Source: Kitasatospora sp052076145
GTDB lineage: Bacteria; Actinomycetota; Actinomycetes; Streptomycetales; Streptomycetaceae
Length of the DNA: 64,000 bases
Assembly: GCF_052076145.1 (NCBI RefSeq)
Contig: NZ_CP197246.1
Location: forward strand, 2,790,001-2,854,000
Direction: 5' to 3'
Below are positions 36,289 to 47,655 of this stretch, piece by piece; positions within the stretch are counted from its first letter, which is position 1; every line of letters begins with the position of its first letter. The position numbers were made by a program, and so were the translations under genes. The notes under the pieces are model-generated. The model was not told the DNA's origin, did not search any database, and worked only from the letters and a program-made list of their open reading frames with translations.

Positions 36289-36314
36289 CAGCCCAGAGCA
36301 ACCACAGCAGGGGC
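36289..36314 (+). repeat. Intergenic repeat, copy 1
   Basis: A 26-base sequence containing GCAACCACAGCAGGGGC starts directly after the SUKH-3 stop and is 24/26 identical to the sequence at 48167-48192. It forms the left part of the terminator hairpin. It resembles fragments of an abundant Streptomyces intergenic repeat (from memory). Confidence 0.6.
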
Positions 36315-36329
36315 GCGAGGCCCCTGCTG
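36305..36329. terminator. Bidirectional terminator between SUKH-3 and the histidine kinase
   Basis: CAGCAGGGGC pairs perfectly with GCCCCTGCTG around a 5-base loop, between two convergent genes. Confidence 0.75.
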
Positions 36330-36345
36330 GGCATCCCCAGGTGCG

Positions 36346-37605
36346 TCAGCTCTCGTGCAGCGCCAGCCGGGACGGCAGGACGGCCTCGACGCGGAAGCCC
36401 CCGTCGCCGTCGGCTCCTGCGGCGAAGGTGCCGCCGAGGGCGAGCACCCGCTCCCGCATGCCGAGCAGCCCGTTGCCGCCGCTCGGCAGGCGGACGGCTG
36501 CGCCGCCGCCGGGGCAGTCGTTGGCGACCAGCACCCGGACGCCGTTGGGCACGTACGCGAGCAGCACGCAGACCTTCGCCCCGCCCGCGTGCTTGTGTGC
36601 GTTGGTCAGGCCCTCCTGCACGACCCGGTACGCCGTCTGCTCGGCCTCCGGCACGAACGCCCGGCACTCGCCCCGGACGGTCAGCGTCACCCGCATCCCG
36701 GCCGCCTCCGACTGCGCGACCAGCCCCGGCAGCCCGGCCAGGCCGGGGGCCAGCTCGACGGTCTCCTCGGACATCCGCAGCACGCCGAGGATCTCCCGCA
36801 GCTCGTTCAGGGCCTGCCGCCCGACCTCGCCCATCAGCTGGGCGCTCTGCCGGGCCTTGTCCGGGTCGCGGTCGACGATCCGCTCCAATGCCCCGGCGTG
36901 CACCACCATCAGGCTGACCCGGTGGGCGACGACGTCGTGCATCTCGCGGGCGATCCGGGTCCGCTCCTCCAGCCGGGCCCGGCGGGCCCGCTCCTGGGCC
37001 TGCTCGGCGAGCAGGTCGAGCTCGGTCTCCAGGCCGTGGGCGCGGTCCTTGAGCGACTCGATCAGCCGCCGCCGGGCGCCGACGTACAGGCCGGTGACCA
37101 CGGGCGGCACGGTCACGCCGACGGCGACCATCACCGACAGCAGCAGGAAGACCCACACCGGCGGCGTCGCCTCGCCGGGCGGCACCCGGGTGCTCAGGAA
37201 GTTGATCAGCAGCATGCCCAGGGCCTCGACGAAGGCCAGCACCGAGAGCCCGACCACCCGCCAGCGCCGGGTGGGCCACTCCCAGGTCGCCGCCAAGCTG
37301 TAGAGCGACACGACCAGCAGGACGACCCCGAACAGCCCGGGGACGAAGACCAGCGCCGTCACCGCCGGCACCAGCGGCCAGCGCCGCCGGACGATCAGCG
37401 TGGCCCCGGCCAACGCGCCCAGCCCGGCCGCCGTCAGAGCGACCGGTATCCCCCAGTGCAGCCGGTCCCCCACGACCGCGTACGCGCCGACCGCGCACTC
37501 CAGAGCGGCCAAGGCCGCCAACCCCACGTCCAGCACCGCGCTACGGCGCCGCGCCCACCACCACAGTGACCGGCCCGGCCCGCCCCCCTCAGGCGACTTG
37601 CTCAT
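36346..37605 (-). CDS. Orphan sensor histidine kinase, NarL/DesK type
   Basis: This 419-residue membrane kinase has about six hydrophobic segments between residues 24 and 175. A coiled linker and a HisKA_3 dimerisation domain with the phosphorylated H223 in EMHDVVAHRVSLMVVH follow. The HATPase domain has EGLTNAHKHA (N-box) and GGNGLLGMRERV (G-box). Kinases of this class normally sit beside a LuxR-type response regulator; none adjoins here. The LuxR-type proteins at 51.1 and 55.3 kb are too distant to pair by position. Signal unknown; the membrane-embedded sensor suggests membrane or lipophilic stress. Confidence 0.9.
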   Translation of the reverse strand: MSKSPEGGGPGRSLWWWARRRSAVLDVGLAALAALECAVGAYAVVGDRLHWGIPVALTAAGLGALAGATLIVRRRWPLVPAVTALVFVPGLFGVVLLVVSLYSLAATWEWPTRRWRVVGLSVLAFVEALGMLLINFLSTRVPPGEATPPVWVFLLLSVMVAVGVTVPPVVTGLYVGARRRLIESLKDRAHGLETELDLLAEQAQERARRARLEERTRIAREMHDVVAHRVSLMVVHAGALERIVDRDPDKARQSAQLMGEVGRQALNELREILGVLRMSEETVELAPGLAGLPGLVAQSEAAGMRVTLTVRGECRAFVPEAEQTAYRVVQEGLTNAHKHAGGAKVCVLLAYVPNGVRVLVANDCPGGGAAVRLPSGGNGLLGMRERVLALGGTFAAGADGDGGFRVEAVLPSRLALHES

Positions 37606-37811
37606 GGGGCACAGCCTAGGCGGGACAGTTTGCTCTCTCCCAGCGACTTACCGGCAATACCTTCGGCGCCTGTCCGGCATCCGGCCAGGTCTCCGTCACG
37701 GCACCCCGTGCCACCTATGCTGGGGGCGTCGGACAGCGCGGTCCGCACACGTCACCACCACTCTCGGTGACGAGAGCCGTTGCCGAACCCCACCATCTCA
37801 GGGAGCCAGCC

Positions 37812-40622
<2,811 letters not shown>

Positions 40623-40643
40623 CCTCAGCCCTGGAACCACCAG

Positions 40644-40669
40644 GGGCGCGGGGCTCTTGCCCCGCGCCC
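40644..40669. terminator. Terminator after ppc
   Basis: An 11-bp perfect stem GGGCGCGGGGC with a TCTT loop is followed by TTGT. The preceding CAGCCCTGGAACCACC resembles the intergenic repeat at 36289. Confidence 0.8.
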
Positions 40670-40691
40670 TTGTCTGTGGCTCACCAGGTGC

Positions 40692-40958
40692 CTAATGCGC
40701 CGTCAAGCGCCCGCTGCGGCGCCGCCGGAGCCAGGTCGCCGCGCCGCCCGCGACGACCACCAGGCCGCCGCCCACGGCGTAGAGCCCGGCGGAGCCGCCG
40801 ATCTGACTCGTCGGCGGCTTCAGCTGTGCGGCGGCGGGCTCCGGCGAGCTGGTCGGCGTCGCGGCCTGCGCCGCGGGTGCGCCCAGCACGGCGGCGGAGG
40901 CCAGCAACACCGTGCCGCCGATCAGCCGTCCCACCTGGACACGCTGTGACCGAATCAC
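40692..40958 (-). CDS. Small exported, membrane-tailed protein
   Basis: This 88-residue protein has a signal peptide (about 1-28, cleavage after AQA). A short Pro/Ser/Thr-rich external stretch, a C-terminal hydrophobic segment and a basic WLRRRRSGR end follow. The tail looks like a sortase-substrate anchor but no LPxTG or LAxTG motif precedes it, so it is more likely simply membrane-anchored. AGGAG lies very close (2 bases) to the GTG start, so the start is not certain. Function unknown. Confidence 0.6.
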   Translation of the reverse strand: MIRSQRVQVGRLIGGTVLLASAAVLGAPAAQAATPTSSPEPAAAQLKPPTSQIGGSAGLYAVGGGLVVVAGGAATWLRRRRSGRLTAH

Positions 40959-41107
40959 GTCTCCTACCCCCAGCCCGAGCCCCTCAACCCTGCGTGTACG
41001 GGCAAGACCGTAGCGGATCCGGCCGGTCGTTCCCATACGGATTCAGCGCCAGGGCCCAAGCGTTGTACGACTGTTGTGGTCGGGGGGGGTTGACAGCTGA
41101 CGGAAGG

Positions 41108-41689
41108 TCAGGAGTTGTACGTGCTCTGGGCTCGCTCCAGCCCGTCGGTCAGCAGCGCCTCGACGGCGTCGGCCGCCCGGTCGACGAACCAGTCCAGCTC
41201 CTTGCGCTCGGTCGAGGAGAAGTCCTTCAGCACGAAGTCGGCGACCTCCATCCGCCCCGGCGGGCGGCCGACCCCGCAGCGCACCCGGTGGTAGTCCGGG
41301 CCGAGCGACTTGGTGATCGACTTGAGGCCGTTGTGCCCGTTGTCGCCGCCGCCGAGCTTCAGCCGCAGGGCGGCGTAGTCGATGTCCAACTCGTCGTGGA
41401 CGGCGACGATCGAGGCGGTCGGGGCCTTGTAGAAGTCGCGCAGCCCGGTGGTCGGGCCGCCCGAGAGGTTCATGAAGGTCATCGGCTTCGCCAGCACCAC
41501 CCGCTGCCCGGCGAGCCGGCCCTCGGCGATCTGCGCCCGGCTCTTGTGGGCCTTGAACTTGGAGCCGATCCGCTGCGCCAGCAGGTCGACCACCATGAAG
41601 CCGATGTTGTGCCGGTTGCGGGCGTAGCCCTCACCCGGGTTGCCGAGCCCGACGACCAGCCAGGGCCCTGTGTACTCTTCGCCGCTCAT
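41108..41689 (-). CDS. pth: Peptidyl-tRNA hydrolase
   Basis: This 193-residue enzyme recycles tRNA from peptidyl-tRNA released by stalled ribosomes. It shows VVGLGNPGEGYARNRHNIGFM with catalytic H27, KPMTFMNLSG, HDELDIDYAALRLKLGGG and NGLKSI, all family signatures. It lies downstream of rplY with a strong terminator between, as in the conserved actinobacterial prs-rplY-pth order. Confidence 0.96.
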   Translation of the reverse strand: MSGEEYTGPWLVVGLGNPGEGYARNRHNIGFMVVDLLAQRIGSKFKAHKSRAQIAEGRLAGQRVVLAKPMTFMNLSGGPTTGLRDFYKAPTASIVAVHDELDIDYAALRLKLGGGDNGHNGLKSITKSLGPDYHRVRCGVGRPPGRMEVADFVLKDFSSTERKELDWFVDRAADAVEALLTDGLERAQSTYNS

Positions 41690-41735
41690 CTCAAGCGCTC
41701 CTCAACTCGCGAGTCCCCTCATCATCCCGGACACA

Positions 41736-41779
41736 CCGCTGCCCCGGCCTCTCCGCAACGGGAGGGGCCGGGGCAGCGG
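41736..41779 (-). terminator. Terminator after rplY
   Basis: A 19-bp stem (outer 14 bp perfect, starting CCGCTGCCCCGGCC) with a 6-base loop lies between rplY and pth. Confidence 0.85.
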
Positions 41780-41798
41780 TTCAAGCAGTGCGTGATGC

Positions 41799-42389
41799 TC
41801 AGGCGGAGGCGGCGTCAGCAGCGGCCTCGGCGTCGGCGTCGGCCTGCGAGGCCTGGGCGCCGATGACCTGGAGCACGACGGTGTCGCCGTCGACGGCCAG
41901 GGTGGTGCCGGCCGGGAGGGTGATGTCCTTGGCGAGGACGGAGGCACCGGCCTCCAGGCCCTGGACCGAGACGGTGACCGACTCGGGCAGGTGGGTGGCC
42001 TCGGCCTCGACCGGGAGGGTGTTCAGCACGTGCTCGAGCAGGTTGCCGCCCGGGGCGAGCTCGCCCTCGGTCAGGACCGGGATCTCGACGGTGACCTTCT
42101 CGCCGCGCTTCACCAGCAGCAGGTCGACGTGCTCGATGTTGCGCTTGATGGCCGCACGCTGGACGGCCTTCGGCAGGACGTACTCGTCCTTGCCCTCGAT
42201 CGGGACGACCAGCAGGGCGTTCGGGGTCTTCAGCGCCATCATCAGGGCGTGGCCGGGCAGGTTCAGGTGGACCGGGGTGTGGCCGTGGCCGTACACGACG
42301 GCGGGGACGAGGCCGGCGACGCGGGCGCGACGGGCGGCACCCTTGCCGAACTCGGTGCGGGTCTCAGCGGCAAGGCGGATCTCGGACAC
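41799..42389 (-). CDS. rplY: 50S ribosomal protein L25 / general stress protein Ctc
   Basis: This 196-residue 5S-rRNA-binding ribosomal protein is of the two-domain Ctc type. The L25 domain (about 1-92: ETRTEFGKGAARRARVAGLVPAVVYG) is followed by the TL5-like C-terminal domain (about 100-180) and an acidic Ala/Asp tail. AGGAG lies 8 bases before the GTG start; the longer in-frame extension crosses non-coding leader. It lies between prs and pth as usual. Confidence 0.94.
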   Translation of the reverse strand: MSEIRLAAETRTEFGKGAARRARVAGLVPAVVYGHGHTPVHLNLPGHALMMALKTPNALLVVPIEGKDEYVLPKAVQRAAIKRNIEHVDLLLVKRGEKVTVEIPVLTEGELAPGGNLLEHVLNTLPVEAEATHLPESVTVSVQGLEAGASVLAKDITLPAGTTLAVDGDTVVLQVIGAQASQADADAEAAADAASA

Positions 42390-42615
42390 GACTGCACTCC
42401 TCGTAAGAATCTGGCGCGGGGTGCAGGCGACAAAAAACCGCCGGGACCACACCCTCAAGTACGTTCGGGGGTCGCTCGGCGGCAGACGGAACTGCGGACA
42501 GCCGAAGTCGGCTGCGGCAGCGCGTCGATCACGGAGGCGGGCGCCCGGAAAAGGCGCACGGCATCCCTCGCCGAGCAGTCTCACGAGTCTAACCGCACGC
42601 CCCGTCAACCAAGAA

Positions 42616-42650
42616 ATCGGCCCCGGTGCGTGTGCCGCACCGGGGCCGAT
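42616..42650 (-). terminator. Intrinsic terminator after prs
   Basis: A perfect 14-bp stem (ATCGGCCCCGGTGC and complement) with a 7-base loop is followed on the minus strand by TTTCTT, the best Rho-independent type in the window. The rest of the 277-base gap to rplY has no gene. Confidence 0.88.
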
Positions 42651-42666
42651 CGATGAGCTACTCGGC

Positions 42667-43644
42667 TCAGTGCACGCCCTCGAAGAGGCTCGTGACCGAG
42701 CCCTCCTCGAAGACCTCGCGGATCGCGGCGGCGATCGACGGGGCGATCGACAGGGTGGTGACCTTGTCGAGCTGGAGCGAGGCCGGGGTCGGCAGGGTGT
42801 TGGTGAAGACGAACTCGCTGACCCGGGAGTTCTTCAGGCGGTCGGCGGCCGGGCCGGAGAGGACACCGTGGGTGGCGGCCACGATGACGTCCGAGGCGCC
42901 GTTCTCGAAGAGCGCGTCGGCGGCGGCACAGATCGTGCCGGCGGTGTCGATCATGTCGTCGACCAGGACGCAGACCCGGCCCTTGACGTCACCGACGACC
43001 TCGGCCGACAGGATGGTGTTGGCCTGGCTGGTGTCGCGGCGCTTGTGGATGATCGCCAGCGGGGCGTCGAGGCGGTCGCACCACTGGTCGGCGACCTTCA
43101 CCCGGCCGGCGTCCGGCGAGACGATCGTCAGCTTCGAGCGGTCGACCCGCTCGCCGACGTAGTCGCAGAGCATCGGCAGCGCGAACAGGTGGTCCACCGG
43201 GCCGGAGAAGAAGCCCTGGATCTGCGCGGTGTGCAGGTCCACGGCCATGATCCGGTCGGCACCGGCCTGGGCCAGCAGGTCGGCGACCAGGCGGGCCGAG
43301 ATCGGCTCGCGGCCCAGGTGCTTCTTGTCCTGACGGGCGTAGCCGTAGAACGGCAGGATCGCGGTGATGCTCCGGGCGGAGGCCCGCTTCAGAGCATCGA
43401 TCATGATCAGCTGCTCCATGATCCACTGATTGATCGGAGCCGTGTGGCTCTGCATGACGAAGCAGTCCGCACCGCGCGCGGAGTCCAGGAAGCGGACGTA
43501 GATCTCGCCGTTGGCGAAGTCGTAGGCCTTGGTCGGGACGAGTTCGGTGCCGAGCGCAGCGGCCACCTCCTTCGCCAGCTCGGGGTGGGCACGGCCGGAG
43601 AAGAGCTTCAGCTTCTTCTCACCCGACGTCGTGATCCCGCTCAC
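42667..43644 (-). CDS. prs: Ribose-phosphate pyrophosphokinase
   Basis: This 325-residue enzyme makes PRPP from ribose 5-phosphate and ATP for nucleotide, His and Trp synthesis. Signatures include FANGEIYVRFLDSARGAD, the YGYARQDKKH loop, VDLHTAQIQGFF and the PRPP-binding VCVLVDDMIDTAGT. GAGGAG precedes the GTG start. glmU lies 200 bases upstream on the same strand. Confidence 0.97.
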   Translation of the reverse strand: MSGITTSGEKKLKLFSGRAHPELAKEVAAALGTELVPTKAYDFANGEIYVRFLDSARGADCFVMQSHTAPINQWIMEQLIMIDALKRASARSITAILPFYGYARQDKKHLGREPISARLVADLLAQAGADRIMAVDLHTAQIQGFFSGPVDHLFALPMLCDYVGERVDRSKLTIVSPDAGRVKVADQWCDRLDAPLAIIHKRRDTSQANTILSAEVVGDVKGRVCVLVDDMIDTAGTICAAADALFENGASDVIVAATHGVLSGPAADRLKNSRVSEFVFTNTLPTPASLQLDKVTTLSIAPSIAAAIREVFEEGSVTSLFEGVH

Positions 43645-43845
43645 TGCACCGTCTCCTCGTATTGCTGACGCACATGAACCCGCCGCGCCGCACCCGGGCG
43701 TGGCCCGAGCCGGTGGTCAACGGGGGATTGGAGGTACGCCCAGACGCGGGGCAGAGCCCAATGGCGCACGTATGTACTCCAGGTTACGCGCCCGGCCCGG
43801 AAGCGTCCCCGGTGGGGACACCTCCGGTGGTCCTCGCTAGGCCGT

Positions 43846-45294
43846 TCAGACCTCCCCGGCCCCTGCCGCCTCGGCCGCCTGCGCCGACGCCGAACCGGGC
43901 CGCTTGCGCTGCACCCAGCCGGCCACGTTGCGCTGCTGCGCCCGCGCCACACCCAGCGATCCGGCCGGAACATCGCTGATGATGACCGATCCGGCGGCCG
44001 TGTAGGCGCCGTCCCCGATCGTCACCGGGGCGATGAACATGTTGTCGGAGCCGGTGCGGCAGTGCGCCCCGATGGTGGTGCGGAACTTCTGCTGGCCGTC
44101 GTAGTTCACTGTGACGGACGCCGCACCGATGTTGCTGCCCTCCCCGATGGTCGCGTCCCCGATGTAGGAGAGGTGCGGCACCTTGGCGCCCTCGCCCAGC
44201 TCGGAGTTCTTGATCTCCACGTACGTGCCGACCTTCGCCTTGCGGGCCAGCTTGGCCCCCGGCCGCAGGTAGGCGTACGGGCCGACGGAGGCCAGCTCGC
44301 CGATCTCGGCACTGAAGGCGGTGGTGTAGCTCACCTTGGCGTCCGCGCCGACGGACGTGTCGGTCAGCGTGGTGCCCGGACCGACCTCGCAGCCCTCGCC
44401 GAGGTGGGTGGTGCCGCGCAGCTGGGTGCCGGGGTGCACCACCGCGTCCGGCTCGTACGTGACCTGGACGTCCAGCCAGGTGGACGCCGGGTCGACGACG
44501 GTGACGCCCTCGCGCATCGCCCGCTCGACCAGCCGGGCGTTCAGCATCCGGCGGGCCTCGGCGAGCTGCACCCGGTCGTTGATGCCGACGATGTCGCGGA
44601 AGTCGCCCGCGACGACCGCGCCGACGCGGTGCCCGGCGGTGCGCAGGATGGCGAGCGTGTCGGTCAGGTACTCCTCGCCCTGCACGTTGTCGGTGCCGAC
44701 CCGGCCGAGCGCCTCGGCGAGCAGCTTGGCGTCGAAGGCGAAGACGCCGGAGTTGATCTCGGCGATGGCGCGCTGCGCCTCGGTGGCGTCCTTCTCCTCG
44801 ACGATCGCCGCGACGCTGTCGGCCTCGTCGCGCAGGATGCGGCCGTAGCCGAAGGCGTCCGGCACGACGGCCGTCAGCACGGTGACGCCGTTGCCCTGCT
44901 CGGCGTGGGCGGCGACCAGCGCGGCGAGGGTGCCGCCGGTCAGCAGCGGCGCGTCACCGGTGGTGATCACCACGGTGCCGTCCAGCTCGACGCCGTCGGC
45001 GGCCAGCGCGGTGAGGGCGATCCGGACGGCGTGCCCGGTGCCGTTCTGTTCCTCCTGCACGACGGTGCGGACGCCCTCGTACCGCTCGGCGAGGTGGGCC
45101 TGCACCTGCTCACGCATGTGGCCGACCACCACGACCAGCTGCTGCGGCGTCAACTCCTGGGCAGCGGCGACCGCGTGCCCCACCAGCGAGCGCCCGCAGA
45201 CCTCGTGCAGGACCTTGGGGAGGCGCTTGGACTTCATCCGAGTCCCGCCGCCAGCGGCGAGCACGATCACGGCAGCGGGGTTGTTGGCACTCAC
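43846..45294 (-). CDS. glmU: Bifunctional GlcNAc-1-P uridyltransferase / GlcN-1-P acetyltransferase
   Basis: This 482-residue enzyme makes UDP-GlcNAc for peptidoglycan. The N-terminal pyrophosphorylase has LAAGGGTRMKS (12-22) and QEEQNGTGHAV. The C-terminal half is a left-handed beta-helix of hexapeptide repeats with the acetyltransferase site (RPGAKL, NYDGQQKFRT). An Ala/Glu tail ends the chain. AGGAG lies about 9 bases before the GTG start. tRNA-Gln lies upstream on the same strand. Confidence 0.97.
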   Translation of the reverse strand: MSANNPAAVIVLAAGGGTRMKSKRLPKVLHEVCGRSLVGHAVAAAQELTPQQLVVVVGHMREQVQAHLAERYEGVRTVVQEEQNGTGHAVRIALTALAADGVELDGTVVITTGDAPLLTGGTLAALVAAHAEQGNGVTVLTAVVPDAFGYGRILRDEADSVAAIVEEKDATEAQRAIAEINSGVFAFDAKLLAEALGRVGTDNVQGEEYLTDTLAILRTAGHRVGAVVAGDFRDIVGINDRVQLAEARRMLNARLVERAMREGVTVVDPASTWLDVQVTYEPDAVVHPGTQLRGTTHLGEGCEVGPGTTLTDTSVGADAKVSYTTAFSAEIGELASVGPYAYLRPGAKLARKAKVGTYVEIKNSELGEGAKVPHLSYIGDATIGEGSNIGAASVTVNYDGQQKFRTTIGAHCRTGSDNMFIAPVTIGDGAYTAAGSVIISDVPAGSLGVARAQQRNVAGWVQRKRPGSASAQAAEAAGAGEV

Positions 45295-45441
45295 GCGGGA
45301 GGCTCCTCGGTCGTTCCTGGGGTAAGGGAGTCGGCCCGACCGGGCCCCAGGCCGGTGGCCCTCCGCACAGCCCGCCGAGCTGGGCCCGACAATACCGGCG
45401 CAGCGGCGCCGTACCCGAACCGATCACTGGGGGTGGATGAG

Positions 45442-45512
45442 CTCCGCCGCTAGGATTCGAACCCAGACAGAGGCCTCCAAAGGGCCCAGTGCTGCCATTA
45501 CACCACGGCGGA
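45442..45512 (-). tRNA. tRNA-Gln(UUG)
   Basis: The 71-base minus-strand sequence folds with acceptor TCCGCCG/CGGCGGA, D-arm GGTGTAATGGCAGCAC, and anticodon stem GGGCC/GGCCT. The loop CTTTGGA has anticodon TTG, and the T-arm is GGGTTCGAATCC. No CCA is encoded. It lies upstream of glmU, a placement also seen in other Streptomyces. Confidence 0.93.
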
Positions 45513-45656
45513 TCGAGCATCAAACCGGCCGCCGGCACACGCCTCAGGCGGTTTCTCGGCACAGCCTACGGGTTGCGGCGCCGCAGCTCCACCACCATTC
45601 CGGGACCCGTTGGGCGACACGGTCTCTTCCCTTGCGCGGCGGCAGTACCTACGATG

Positions 45657-45669
45657 CCGTAAGTTACGG
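45657..45669. promoter_or_regulatory. Palindrome CCGTAAGTTACGG before the desaturase gene
   Basis: A perfect 6-bp inverted repeat around one base lies just downstream of a -10-like TACGAT (45650-45655), 65 bases before the desaturase start. A further half-site CGTAAG follows. It fits an operator for the TetR regulator encoded after the desaturase; the pairing is inference. Confidence 0.45.
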
Positions 45670-45733
45670 ACACGTAAGTCCCTCCGCTCCTCGGGCGGCC
45701 CGTCCGCCCTCCGCCCTCAAGAGGACCGCCGCC

Positions 45734-46702
45734 ATGACCATCCAGGCAAGCGAAGCGCCGCCCGAGGTCGATGCCCCCGACCTCCGGCTCTCCCAGATCT
45801 CCGCCACCAGAGGCGGCGAGAAGCAGGGGCTGGCCGAGCGCATCGCCCTCGGGCTCTTCATCGGCATCCCGTTCACCGCTCTGCTCGCCGCCGTGCCGGC
45901 GGCCTGGGGCTGGGGGCTCGGCTGGGTCGATCTGACGATCGCGCTGGTGATGTATTTCGTCACCTGCCACGGCATCACCGTCGGCTACCACCGGTTCTTC
46001 ACCCACGGCTCGTTCAAGGCCAACCGGCCGCTGACGCTCGCGCTCGCCGTGGCGGGCAGCCTCGCCGTCGAGGGCCCGCTGGTGCGCTGGGTGGCCGACC
46101 ATCGCAAGCACCACCGGTTCAGCGACAAGGAGGGCGACCCGCACTCCCCCTGGCGCTACGGCGAGAGCGTGCCCGCCCTGCTCAAGGGCCTCTGGTGGGC
46201 CCACATGGGCTGGCTCTTCGACGAGGAGCAGACCTCCCAGGCGAAGTACGCGCCCGACCTGGTCAAGGACCGCGCCATAAGGGGCATCTCCCGGCTCTTC
46301 TGGCTCTGGACGCTGATCTCGATGCTGCTGCCGCCGCTGGTCGGCGGGCTGGTCTCGATGTCCTGGCACGGCGCCCTGACGGCCTTCTTCTGGGGCTCCC
46401 TCGTCCGGGTCGCCCTGCTGCACCACGTGACCTGGTCGATCAACTCGATCTGCCACGCCATCGGTGAGCGCCCGTTCAAGTCCCGCGACCGCTCCGGCAA
46501 CGTCTGGTGGCTGGCGGTGCTGTCCTGCGGCGAGTCCTGGCACAACCTGCACCACGCCGACCCGACCTCGGCCCGGCACGGCGTGCTGCGCGGCCAGGTC
46601 GACTCCTCCGCCCGGCTGATCCGCTGGTTCGAACTGGCCGGCTGGGCGAACGACGCCCGTTGGCCGGACGCCGCACGGATCTCCGCCCGCCGCACCGCAT
46701 GA
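45734..46702 (+). CDS. Membrane acyl-CoA / fatty acid desaturase (delta-9 type)
   Basis: This 322-residue integral membrane di-iron enzyme introduces a double bond into acyl chains to adjust membrane fluidity. All three histidine boxes are present: HRFFTH (86-91), HRKHH (123-127) and HNLHH in ESWHNLHHADPTSARHG. Four hydrophobic segments surround them. The ATG follows GAGG at rather long spacing. A TetR gene follows 125 bases downstream on the same strand. Confidence 0.93.
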   Translation: MTIQASEAPPEVDAPDLRLSQISATRGGEKQGLAERIALGLFIGIPFTALLAAVPAAWGWGLGWVDLTIALVMYFVTCHGITVGYHRFFTHGSFKANRPLTLALAVAGSLAVEGPLVRWVADHRKHHRFSDKEGDPHSPWRYGESVPALLKGLWWAHMGWLFDEEQTSQAKYAPDLVKDRAIRGISRLFWLWTLISMLLPPLVGGLVSMSWHGALTAFFWGSLVRVALLHHVTWSINSICHAIGERPFKSRDRSGNVWWLAVLSCGESWHNLHHADPTSARHGVLRGQVDSSARLIRWFELAGWANDARWPDAARISARRTA

Positions 46703-46827
46703 GCGAGGGCGGCCCAGGTCGCGACGCGGCGCGCGCGGCGAAGCCGCCCCGCCGCGAGAGGGCCTCCCCCGGCAGACGGCCGGGGGAGCGGTGGGGGACA
46801 AGCCCGCCACTGCAGCATGATGTAGGG

Positions 46828-47556
46828 GTGAACGGGAGCAACGGAGACACCGCAGACGGCCACCGGACCGCACGGGCGGGAGCCGCGGACACTCCGGCTC
46901 CCCGCCCGCGATCCGCTGCCCCGGCCCGCCCCGCCAAGGGCGGCAGGGTCCGGATGACCGGCAAGCAGCGGCGCGAGCAGCTGCTCGACATCGGCCGCTC
47001 GGTCTTCGCCGAACGCGGCTACGACGGCACCTCCGTCGAGGAGATCGCCGAACGCGCGGGCGTCTCCAAGCCCGTGGTGTACGAGCACTTCGGCGGCAAG
47101 GAGGGCCTCTACGCGGTGGTCGTCGACCGCGAGATGCAGCTGCTGCTCGACATGGTCACCGGCGCACTGACCGGCGGGCACTCCCGGGAGCTGCTGGAGC
47201 AGGCCGCGTTCGCGTTGATGGACTACATCGACACCTCCACGGACGGCTTCAAGATCCTCGTCCGGGACTCCCCCGTCGCCCAGTCGACCGGCACCTTCGC
47301 CTCGCTGATCAGCGACATCGCGACGCAGGTGGAGGACATCCTCGGCCTGGAGTTCAAGGCCCGCGGCTTCGACGCCCGGCTCGCGCCGATGTACTCGCAG
47401 ATGCTGGTCGGGATGGTCGCACTGACCGGGCAGTGGTGGCTGGAGGTCCGTAAGCCCGGGAAGGCCGAGGTCGCCGCCCACCTGGTCAACCTCGCCTGGC
47501 ACGGGCTGGAGGGCATGGAGCGGCACCCCCGGCTGGTCGGCGAGCGGCAGCAGTGA
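46828..47556 (+). CDS. TetR-family transcriptional regulator
   Basis: This 242-residue repressor-type protein has a disordered Ala/Pro/Arg-rich N-terminal stretch (about 1-42), then the helix-turn-helix domain. RREQLLDIGRSVFAERGYDGTSVEEIAERAGVSKPVVYEHFGGKEGLY spans about 45-95 (read as overlapping motifs, not one string). An all-helical ligand domain ends the chain. The GTG start has no ribosome site; CATGAT 6 bases upstream fits a leaderless promoter. By context it may control the preceding desaturase. Confidence 0.9.
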   Translation: MNGSNGDTADGHRTARAGAADTPAPRPRSAAPARPAKGGRVRMTGKQRREQLLDIGRSVFAERGYDGTSVEEIAERAGVSKPVVYEHFGGKEGLYAVVVDREMQLLLDMVTGALTGGHSRELLEQAAFALMDYIDTSTDGFKILVRDSPVAQSTGTFASLISDIATQVEDILGLEFKARGFDARLAPMYSQMLVGMVALTGQWWLEVRKPGKAEVAAHLVNLAWHGLEGMERHPRLVGERQQ

Positions 47557-47604
47557 CGCGGCCGGGCGGGGGCACCGGGGGCCGGTAGTTCACCCCCGGT
47601 TTTT

Positions 47605-47616
47605 CTTGACGTCAAG
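47605..47616. promoter_or_regulatory. CTTGACGTCAAG palindrome, probable MarR operator
   Basis: A perfect 12-bp palindrome lies just upstream of the probable -35 region of the MarR gene. The -10 TACACT (47643-47648) is 7 bases before the ATG, so the message is probably leaderless. Autoregulation by the encoded MarR protein is the natural reading. Confidence 0.55.
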
Positions 47617-47655
47617 AGGCTTCATATCGACACATCCCCCGATACACTGATCCAC

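Noticed and set aside
40692..40958. Small exported protein considered as a sortase substrate
   Set aside because: The hydrophobic and basic tail fits, but no LPxTG or LAxTG motif precedes it.
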